Below, piece by piece: positions 43,814 through 50,534 of a DNA stretch of 64,000 bases (its first letter is position 1; each line of letters starts with the position of its first letter). Below the pieces are notes generated by a model. That model ran no database searches and had not been told where the DNA came from. It saw only the letters and a list, made by a program, of their open reading frames with translations. The stretch is from Streptomyces sp. RB17 (GTDB lineage: Bacteria; Actinomycetota; Actinomycetes; Streptomycetales; Streptomycetaceae): positions 186,001 through 250,000 of the forward strand of contig NZ_WEGL01000009.1 in NCBI RefSeq assembly GCF_009604455.1. The letters run 5' to 3'. Made by a program: the position numbers and the translations under genes.

Positions 43814-44560
43814 CTACGGCGTTGACCCGGTCGCGCCCGCCGCGGGCGTCGGCGCCAGGCCGCCCCCATCCTCCGCGGCGGCCGTGACCAGTGCCCGCAG
43901 CACCCGCAGGTCCTCGCCCATCTCGGGATGCCACTGCACGCCCAGCACCCAGCCCCGGTCCGCCGGCAGTTCGACCGCCTCCACCGTGCCGTCCGCCGCG
44001 TAGGCCGACGGCACCAGGCCCGTGCCGAGCCGGTCCACAGCCTGGTGGTGGTAGGTGGGCACGGTGGTCTCCTCCGGGACGATCCCGGCGTACAGGCTGC
44101 CCGGAACCGGCTCGACCGGGTGGCCGCCGAACACGCCGACGACCTCCGCGTGCCCCTCCAGGTGCTGGACCAGCGTCCCGCCGAGCGCCACGTTCAGCAG
44201 CTGCATGCCGCGGCAGATGCCCAGCACCGGCATACCTGCGGCCAGCGCGGCCTCGATCAGCGCCAGTTCCCAGGCGTCGCGGGCCAGGGCGGGCGGGCCC
44301 GTACGGGGCTCGCGCTCGGCGCCGTACCGGGCCGGGTCCACGTCCGGGCCGCCCGCGATCACCAGCCCGTCCAGCCGGGCCAGCGTCTCCGCCGCGCGCT
44401 CGGGCGTGTCCGGCGGCAGCATCGCGGCCAGCCCGCCGGCCCGCTGCACGAGCCGCGGATAGCCGGCCGGCAGCAGTGCCGCGTCCAGCTCCCACACGCC
44501 CCAGCGGGCGCCGGACTCCAGATAGGTGCTGATCCCGATCAGCGGTCGTACCACCGTCAT
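43814..44560 (-). CDS. Gamma-glutamyl-amine hydrolase, PuuD-like class I amidotransferase
   Basis: A 248-residue cytosolic hydrolase that cleaves gamma-glutamyl amides. The nucleophile Cys lies in MPVLGICRGMQLLNVALGG near residue 112; the His-Glu partners are in LGVQWHPEMGED near 216. The N-terminal PLIGISTYLE and IAGGPDVDP are family features. In this cluster it should release glutamate from the oxidised gamma-glutamyl intermediate made by GlnA4 and the dehydrogenases. ATG 44560 follows CGGAGGGC. A palindrome found also before glnA4 lies 21 bp upstream, which suggests control by the adjacent GntR protein. Confidence 0.9.
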   Translation of the reverse strand: MTVVRPLIGISTYLESGARWGVWELDAALLPAGYPRLVQRAGGLAAMLPPDTPERAAETLARLDGLVIAGGPDVDPARYGAEREPRTGPPALARDAWELALIEAALAAGMPVLGICRGMQLLNVALGGTLVQHLEGHAEVVGVFGGHPVEPVPGSLYAGIVPEETTVPTYHHQAVDRLGTGLVPSAYAADGTVEAVELPADRGWVLGVQWHPEMGEDLRVLRALVTAAAEDGGGLAPTPAAGATGSTP

Positions 44561-44580
44561 GCCGCCCTCCGCGGAAGTCA

Positions 44581-44600
44581 AAGGTTCATATCCATACCTT
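44581..44600. promoter_or_regulatory. GntR-type operator, PuuD-side copy
   Basis: AAGGTTCATATCCATACCTT is an inverted repeat (AAGGT, ten bases, ACCTT). Its last 18 bases share 14 with the site at 45388-45405. It sits between the GntR stop and the PuuD start, where an operator for PuuD would be expected. Confidence 0.7.
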
Positions 44601-44612
44601 TTCAGACGCGGC

Positions 44613-45362
44613 TCACGCCAGGAAGCCCCGCAGCAGTGCCGCCGTGCCCGCGCAGTGCTCGCGCATCATCTCCCGCGCGCCGTCCGGGTCCCCCTCCAGC
44701 ACCGCCTCGACCAGCGCGGTGTGCTGGCGCTGCGAGTGCTCCAGGTTGCGCACCAGCAGCGGGATGCAGTCGAGCAGGTCGTTCACCGTGGCCCGCACCG
44801 CCGCGTACTGCGCGGTCAGGGAGGGGGATCCGCACAGCTCGGCGAGGGTCAGATGGAGCAGGGTGTCCAGGCGGCGGTAGTCGGCGAGCGGGGCGTCGTG
44901 CGTGCGGGCCAGCGCCTCGCGCAGCCGGTCCGCCTGCCCGTCCGTCAGCCCGTGCGCCGCGCACAGTCCGGCCGCGCCCACCTCCAGCACCTCGCGGAAG
45001 CGCAGCACGTCCTCGATGTCGACCTCGGCGATCCGCCGCCGCAACTCGTCCTCGCCGCCGGCGTCGGTGCGCGGCAGCACGAACGTTCCGCCGTAGCGTC
45101 CGCGCCGCGCCTCCACCAGCCCCTGGTCATGGAGCACCTTCAGCACCTCGCGCAGCGTCACCCGGCTGATCCCGAGCCGCTCCGCCAGCTCCCGCTCGGC
45201 CGGCAGCCGTTCCCCGCCCGGCACCAGCCCCAGCCGCACGACCTGGAGGATCTGCTCCAGCGCCTCCTCGAAGCCGTTGCCCGCCCGCACCGGCCGCAGC
45301 ACCGGAGCGAGCCGGTCGACGCCCGGCGCATGCGCCCCGTGCCACTCCGTCTCCCGCGACAT
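44613..45362 (-). CDS. GntR/FadR-family transcriptional regulator
   Basis: A 249-residue regulator. The winged HTH (about 28-90) contains PGGERLPAERELAERLGISR and VTLREVLKVLHDQGLVEARR. The FCD sensor domain (about 105-245) has VLRFREVLEVGAAGLCA and the C-terminal His-rich helix MMREHCAGTAALL. FCD domains usually bind small carboxylates through a metal. It is divergent from glnA4 and upstream of the PuuD gene on its own strand; shared palindromes indicate that it controls both. ATG 45362 follows GAAGGGGG. Confidence 0.9.
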   Translation of the reverse strand: MSRETEWHGAHAPGVDRLAPVLRPVRAGNGFEEALEQILQVVRLGLVPGGERLPAERELAERLGISRVTLREVLKVLHDQGLVEARRGRYGGTFVLPRTDAGGEDELRRRIAEVDIEDVLRFREVLEVGAAGLCAAHGLTDGQADRLREALARTHDAPLADYRRLDTLLHLTLAELCGSPSLTAQYAAVRATVNDLLDCIPLLVRNLEHSQRQHTALVEAVLEGDPDGAREMMREHCAGTAALLRGFLA

Positions 45363-45387
45363 CCGCCGTACCCCCTTCCCAAGCAAT

Positions 45388-45405
45388 GGTTCTGAGCAAT
45401 ACCTT
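45388..45405. promoter_or_regulatory. GntR-type operator, glnA4-side copy
   Basis: GGTTCTGAGCAATACCTT matches the PuuD-side site (GGTTC..A.C.ATACCTT in common) and keeps GGT-N10-ACC symmetry. It lies in the 95-bp divergent gap between the GntR and GlnA4 genes, 25 bp from the former and 52 bp from the latter. Confidence 0.7.
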
Positions 45406-45457
45406 ATGACTCCCGGCCCGGCCGAAAAAGCGCGTAGGCGCCGAAGGAGGCTCTCCC

Positions 45458-46828
45458 GTGGCAGACCGCACACCCCCGCTCGGCGTCGAGGAACTGCACG
45501 CCCTCGTCGCGAGCGGTGAGATCGACACTGTCGTCCTGGCCTTCCCCGACATGCAAGGGCGGCTGCAGGGCAAGCGGTTCGCCGCCCGCTTCTTCCTGGA
45601 CGAAGTCCTGCGGCACGGCACCGAGGGCTGCAACTACCTCCTCGCCGTCGACACCGAGATGAACACCGTCGACGGCTACGCGATGTCCTCCTGGGACCGG
45701 GGCTACGGCGACTTCGCCATGCACCCCGACCTCGCCACCCTGCGCCGCATCCCCTGGCACCCCGGCACCGCCCTGCTCGTCGCCGACCTCGCCTGGAACG
45801 ACGGCTCCCCGGTCGTCGCCGCACCCCGCCAGATCCTGCGCCGCCAGCTGCAGCGGCTCGCCGAGCTCGGCCACACCGCCCAGGTCGGCACCGAGCTGGA
45901 GTTCATCGTCTTCAAGGACAGCTACGAGGCGGCCTGGGACGCCGGCTACCGGGGGCTGACCCCGGCCAACCAGTACAACATCGACTACTCCATCCTCGGC
46001 ACCGGCCGCATCGAGCCCCTGCTGCGCCGGCTGCGCAACGACATGGCCGGCGCCGGCCTCACCGTCGAGTCCGCCAAGGGCGAGTGCAACCCCGGCCAGC
46101 ACGAGATCGCCTTCCGCTACGACGAGGCCCTCGTCACCTGCGACCAGCACGCGCTGTACAAGACCGGCGCCAAGGAGATCGCCGCCCAGGAGGGCGTCTC
46201 GATCACCTTCATGGCCAAGTACAACGAGCGCGAGGGCAACTCCTGCCACATCCATCTCTCGCTCGCCGACGCCGACGGCAACAACGTCATGGCCGGGTCC
46301 CCGGACGACCCCGGCGGCATGTCCGACGTCATGCGGCACTTCCTCGCCGGACAGCTCGCCGCCCTGCGCGACTTCTCGCTCCTGTACGCCCCGAACATCA
46401 ACTCCTACAAGCGGTTCCAGCCCGGCTCCTTCGCCCCCACCGCCGTCGCCTGGGGCCACGACAACCGCACCTGCGCCCTGCGCGTGGTCGGCCACGGCCG
46501 CTCCCTGCGCTTCGAGAACCGCCTCCCCGGCGGGGACGTGAACCCGTACCTCGCCGTCGCCGGGCTGGTCGCGGCCGGCCTATACGGCATCGAGCACAAG
46601 CTCGAACTGCCCGAACCGTGCCCCGGCAACGCCTACACCGCCGACTTCGAGCACGTGCCCACGACTCTCCGTGAGGCCGCCGAGCTGTGGGAGAACAGCC
46701 CGATCGCGAAGGCCGCCTTCGGCGACGAGGTCGTGGCCCACTACCGCAACATGGCGCGCGTCGAGCTGGAGGCCTTCGACGCCGCGGTCACCGACTGGGA
46801 GCTGCGCCGCTCCTTCGAACGCCTGTGA
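45458..46828 (+). CDS. glnA4: Gamma-glutamylethanolamide synthetase GlnA4 (glutamine-synthetase-like)
   Basis: A 456-residue member of the glutamine-synthetase family that joins an amine to the gamma-carboxyl of glutamate using ATP. Visible motifs are FPDMQGRLQGKRFAARFF, GTELEFIVF (metal site, near residue 147), KGECNPGQHEIAFRYDEAL, FMAKYNEREGNSCHIHLSL and NINSYKRFQPGSFAPTAVAW. The neighbouring oxidoreductases, PuuD-like hydrolase and GntR regulator, plus synteny with S. coelicolor SCO1613 (from memory), point to GlnA4, reported to use ethanolamine and not ammonium. Start GTG 45458 follows GAAGGAGG. The 3' end is part of a short tandem duplication. Confidence 0.88.
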   Translation: MADRTPPLGVEELHALVASGEIDTVVLAFPDMQGRLQGKRFAARFFLDEVLRHGTEGCNYLLAVDTEMNTVDGYAMSSWDRGYGDFAMHPDLATLRRIPWHPGTALLVADLAWNDGSPVVAAPRQILRRQLQRLAELGHTAQVGTELEFIVFKDSYEAAWDAGYRGLTPANQYNIDYSILGTGRIEPLLRRLRNDMAGAGLTVESAKGECNPGQHEIAFRYDEALVTCDQHALYKTGAKEIAAQEGVSITFMAKYNEREGNSCHIHLSLADADGNNVMAGSPDDPGGMSDVMRHFLAGQLAALRDFSLLYAPNINSYKRFQPGSFAPTAVAWGHDNRTCALRVVGHGRSLRFENRLPGGDVNPYLAVAGLVAAGLYGIEHKLELPEPCPGNAYTADFEHVPTTLREAAELWENSPIAKAAFGDEVVAHYRNMARVELEAFDAAVTDWELRRSFERL

Positions 46829-46871
46829 AAGCGCTCCTTCGAGCGACTGTGAAAGCGAACGTCTGTGAAAG
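46808..46871 (+). repeat. 24-bp tandem duplication of the glnA4 stop region
   Basis: The last codons and stop of glnA4 (46808-46831, CGCTCCTTCGAACGCCTGTGAAAG) are repeated directly at 46832-46855 with two base changes, and 16 bp of a third, diverged copy run to 46871. The nonamer CTGTGAAAG thus occurs three times. The period of 24 bp keeps frame, so SFERL-stop is encoded twice in a row. Confidence 0.9.
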
Positions 46872-46879
46872 GTCATCCC

Positions 46880-48268
46880 GTGACTGACCCGCACCAGCTC
46901 GTCGTCCTCGACCCGGCCACGGAAGAGGTCGTCGCCACCGTGCCCGCCGCGAGCGAGGAGGACGTGGCCGCCGCCGTCGTACGGGCGGTCCGCGCCCAGA
47001 GCGGGTGGGCGGCCCTCGCCCCCGCCGACCGGGCCCGGCTGCTGCGCCGCTTCGCCGACACCGTCGACTCCCACCTGGAGGAACTCGCCCAGCTGGAGGT
47101 CCGGGAGGCCGGCCACACCGTGGGCAACGCCCGCTGGGAGGCCGGCAACGCCCGCGACCTGCTGCTGTACGCGGCCGGCGGCGCCGAACGCCTGCTCGGC
47201 AAGCAGATCCCGGTGCCCGGCGGCTGGAACGTCACCTTCCAGGAACCCCTCGGCGTCGTCGGCGTGATCGCCCCGTGGAACTTCCCGATGCCGATCGCCG
47301 CCTGGGGCTCCTTCCCGGCGCTCGCGGCCGGCAACGCGGTCGTCCTCAAGCCCGCCGAGACCACCCCGCTCACCGCGCTCCGGCTCGCCGAACTCGCCCT
47401 GGAGGCCGGCCTGCCCGAGCACGTCTTCCAGGTGCTGCCCGGCCACGGCCACACCGCCGGACGAGCCCTGGTGGACCACCCGGACGTCGCCAAGATCGTG
47501 TTCACCGGCTCCACCCGCACCGGCCGCGAGGTCATGGAGCGCTGCGCGAGGCTCGTCAAGCCGGTCACCCTCGAACTCGGCGGCAAGAGCCCCAACATCG
47601 TCTTCGCCGACGCCGACCTCACCGCCGCCCTCGACCCGTTCTCCTTCCTGGACAACTCCGGCCAGGACTGCTGCGCCCGCACCCGCATCCTCGTCCAGGA
47701 GCCGGTGCTGGAGGAGGCCCGCGACGTCCTGGCCGACGCCCTCGCCTCCGTCGTCGTGGGCGACCCGGCCGACGAGAAGACCCAGATGGGCCCGCTGATC
47801 TCCGGTCAGCAGCTCGACCGCGTACGGTCGTACGTCCCCGAGGACGCCCCGGCCCTGCGCGGCAGCGCCCCCGACGGCCCCGGCTTCTGGTTCCCGCCGA
47901 CCGTACTGACGGGGGAGCGGCCGGACGGCCGGGCGGCCCGTGAGGAGATCTTCGGGCCCGTCGCGGTCCTCCTGCCCTTCACCGACGAGGCGGACGCGAT
48001 CCGCCTCGCCAACGACACCCCCTACGGCCTCTCCGGCTCCCTGTGGACCCGGGACCTCGGCCGCGCCCTGCGCGTCTCCCAGGCCGTCCGCGCGGGCAAC
48101 CTGTCCGTCAACTCCCACTCCAGCGTCCGCTACTGGACCCCGTTCGGCGGCTTCAAGCAGTCCGGCCTCGGCCGCGAACTGGGCCCCGACGCCCTGACCG
48201 CCTTCACCGAAACCAAGAACGTCTTCATCAGCAACGTCTCCCCCAGCACGGAGGGCCCCGCACAGTGA
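46880..48268 (+). CDS. NAD(P)-dependent aldehyde dehydrogenase
   Basis: A 462-residue oxidoreductase. Key motifs: VIAPWNFPMPIAAWGSFPAL near residue 131, the cofactor loop FTGSTRTGREVM near 210, catalytic Glu in VTLELGGKSPNIVF near 231, catalytic Cys in NSGQDCCARTRI near 265, and EEIFGPVAVLLPF near 355. By context it should oxidise the gamma-glutamyl-aldehyde formed in the GlnA4 pathway. GTG 46880 is chosen because AAAGG precedes it; a GTG at 46865 is the alternative. Its stop overlaps the SDR start by 4 bp. Confidence 0.9.
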   Translation: MTDPHQLVVLDPATEEVVATVPAASEEDVAAAVVRAVRAQSGWAALAPADRARLLRRFADTVDSHLEELAQLEVREAGHTVGNARWEAGNARDLLLYAAGGAERLLGKQIPVPGGWNVTFQEPLGVVGVIAPWNFPMPIAAWGSFPALAAGNAVVLKPAETTPLTALRLAELALEAGLPEHVFQVLPGHGHTAGRALVDHPDVAKIVFTGSTRTGREVMERCARLVKPVTLELGGKSPNIVFADADLTAALDPFSFLDNSGQDCCARTRILVQEPVLEEARDVLADALASVVVGDPADEKTQMGPLISGQQLDRVRSYVPEDAPALRGSAPDGPGFWFPPTVLTGERPDGRAAREEIFGPVAVLLPFTDEADAIRLANDTPYGLSGSLWTRDLGRALRVSQAVRAGNLSVNSHSSVRYWTPFGGFKQSGLGRELGPDALTAFTETKNVFISNVSPSTEGPAQ

Positions 48269-49047
48269 CCGACAACAGTGTTTGCCGCCGCCTGGTCGGC
48301 CGTACCGCCGTCGTGACCGGAGCCGGCAGCGGCATCGGCCTCGCCACCGCCCGCCGGCTCGCCTCCGAGGGCGCCCATGTGGTCTGCGCGGACGTGGACG
48401 AGGCCCGCGGCAAGGCCGTCGCCGACGAGGTCGGCGGGCTCTTCGTCAAGGTCGACGTCACCGACCCCGAGCAGGTCGAGGCCCTGTTCAAGACGGCCTA
48501 CGACACCTACGGCAGCGTCGACGTCGCCTTCAACAACGCCGGCATCTCCCCGCCCGACGACGACTCCATCCTGGAGACCGGGCTGGAGGCCTGGAAGCGC
48601 GTCCAGGAGGTCAACCTCACCTCCGTCTACCTGTGCTGCAAGGCCGCGATTCCCTACATGCGGCGCCAGGGCAAGGGCTCCATCATCAACACCGCGTCGT
48701 TCGTGGCGCGGATGGGCGCGGCGACGTCCCAGATCTCCTACACCGCCTCCAAGGGCGGCGTGCTGGCCATGTCCCGCGAGCTGGGCGTGCAGTTCGCCCG
48801 CGAGGGCATCCGCGTGAACGCCCTGTGCCCGGGCCCGGTCAACACCCCGTTGCTGCAGGAGCTGTTCGCGAAGGACCCGGAGCGCGCCGCGCGGCGTCTC
48901 GTCCACATCCCGGTCGGCCGGTTCGCCGAGGCCGAGGAGATCGCCGCCGCCGTCGCCTTCCTGGCCAGCGACGACTCCTCCTTCGTCAACGCCACCGACT
49001 TCCTGGTGGACGGCGGAATCGCGGGCGCGTACGTCACGCCCCTGTAG
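48265..49047 (+). CDS. Short-chain dehydrogenase/reductase
   Basis: A 260-residue classical SDR. The cofactor motif VVTGAGSGIG is near residue 16, NNAG near 87, the catalytic Ser in NTASFVARMG and Tyr-x3-Lys in SYTASKGG near 156. In the GlnA4 pathway it may oxidise the alcohol of the gamma-glutamyl-amine to the aldehyde used by the upstream-encoded enzyme; this is inferred from context. GTG 48265 overlaps the aldehyde-dehydrogenase stop (GTGA), showing translational coupling. Confidence 0.9.
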   Translation: MTDNSVCRRLVGRTAVVTGAGSGIGLATARRLASEGAHVVCADVDEARGKAVADEVGGLFVKVDVTDPEQVEALFKTAYDTYGSVDVAFNNAGISPPDDDSILETGLEAWKRVQEVNLTSVYLCCKAAIPYMRRQGKGSIINTASFVARMGAATSQISYTASKGGVLAMSRELGVQFAREGIRVNALCPGPVNTPLLQELFAKDPERAARRLVHIPVGRFAEAEEIAAAVAFLASDDSSFVNATDFLVDGGIAGAYVTPL

Positions 49048-49056
49048 GACGGCCGG

Positions 49057-50259
49057 TCAGAGGAAGGTCTGTCCCTCACCCCGGTAGGTGGGCACGGTCG
49101 TCGTGACCGTGTCCCCCTCGATCAGGTGCAGGGCGTCGAACCGCTCGCACAGCTCGCCCGCCTTGGCGTGCCGGAACCACACCTTGTCGCCGATGAGCAG
49201 GTCGTCGGCGGGCGAGCCGAGCAACGGAGTCTGCACCTCGCCGGGGCCTTCCTGCGGGTCGTACTGCAGGCCCTCCGGCAGGTACGGCACCGGCAGCCGG
49301 TCGGGACCGGCGGCGCCGGAGGCCGGGTAGCCGCCGCCGAGCACGGTGACGGCGCCGACGCCCGGCCGCCGCACGACGGGCTGGGCGAAGAGTGCGGCCG
49401 GACGGCCGGTGAAGGACGTGTAGTTGTCGAAGAGCCGCGGCACGTAGAGGCCCGAACCGGCCGCTATCTCGGTCACGGAGTCCTCGGCGGCGGTGTGCTG
49501 CACACTGCCCGTGCCGCCGCCGTTGACGAACTCCAGGCCGGGCACGACCTCCCGTACCGCGCGCACCACCGCGGCCCGCCGCTCCGCCAGCTCCCGGCGC
49601 GCGGCCGCCTGCATCAGCCGGATGGCCCGGGACCTCAGCGGCCGCCCGGCCACCGCGTCCCCGACGCCCGCGATGTGCCCCTCGTACGCCATGATCCCGA
49701 CCAGCCGGAAGCCGGGCCGCCGGGCCACCGACCGGGCCAGCTCGGCGAGTTGGGCGGGGGAGTGCAGCGGGGAGCGGCGCGCCCCGACCCGGACCCGGCC
49801 GCCGAGCAGCTTCAACGAGGTGTCCAACTCCAGGCAGACACGCACCACTTCGCGTCCGCCGTCGCGGGCGGCGTCGATGAGATCGAGGTGCGCCGGATCG
49901 TCCACCATCACGGTCACCGCACCGGCGAGCTTGGGATCGGCGGCCAGCTCGGCGAAGCCGGCCCGGTCGGCGGACGGATAGGCCAGCAGGACGTCGTCGA
50001 AGCCGGAGCGGGCGAGCCACAGCGACTCGGCCAGGGTGAACGACATGATGCCCTGGAAGCCGTCCTTGGCCAGGACGCGCTCCAGCAGGGCCCGGCAGCG
50101 CACGGACTTGCTGGCGACCCGCACCGGCTTGCCGGCGGCGCGGCGGACGAGATCGGCCGCGTTGGCGTCGAAGGCGTCCAGGTCCACGATCGCGAGAGGG
50201 GCGTCGAGATGGGCGGTGGCCCGGTCGTAACGGGCCCGGTCGGCGGCGCGCGCAGTCAT
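49057..50259 (-). CDS. PLP-dependent alanine racemase-like / amino-acid aldolase family protein
   Basis: A 400-residue PLP enzyme of the alanine racemase N-terminal (fold type III) group, related to D-threonine aldolase and D-serine dehydratase. The PLP Lys is probably Lys51 in KPVRVASKSVRC. GFRLVGIMAYEGHIAGVG near residue 192 and FVNGGGTGSVQHTAAEDS near 253 contribute to phosphate and substrate binding. The metal-binding C-terminal part includes FRHAKAGELCERFDALHLIE. The exact reaction is not clear. It converges on the SDR gene; ATG 50259 has only a weak Shine-Dalgarno site. Confidence 0.85.
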   Translation of the reverse strand: MTARAADRARYDRATAHLDAPLAIVDLDAFDANAADLVRRAAGKPVRVASKSVRCRALLERVLAKDGFQGIMSFTLAESLWLARSGFDDVLLAYPSADRAGFAELAADPKLAGAVTVMVDDPAHLDLIDAARDGGREVVRVCLELDTSLKLLGGRVRVGARRSPLHSPAQLAELARSVARRPGFRLVGIMAYEGHIAGVGDAVAGRPLRSRAIRLMQAAARRELAERRAAVVRAVREVVPGLEFVNGGGTGSVQHTAAEDSVTEIAAGSGLYVPRLFDNYTSFTGRPAALFAQPVVRRPGVGAVTVLGGGYPASGAAGPDRLPVPYLPEGLQYDPQEGPGEVQTPLLGSPADDLLIGDKVWFRHAKAGELCERFDALHLIEGDTVTTTVPTYRGEGQTFL

Positions 50260-50534
50260 GACGGAAGCCTGCCAGACAGGATTACCGCAGGGTAGGGGGA
50301 CGTTCCGGGCAGATGCCCCGGCGCCCCGGACTGGTTCTGATTCCGGCCCGGACAACCCGTAGAGTGACGCGCACGTACGGCGGAACGCGCCCGGCCGCTT
50401 CACCTGAACCGGGATGCCGGTCCGGCCGTACGGGTATGCGTGCCCAGGACGGAGCTTCCGCGCCGGGCGCGGCCGAGCAGCGCAGTGGCCCGCGTACGTG
50501 AGGACGGGCCCGGGCACGAGGAAACGGGGGGTGC

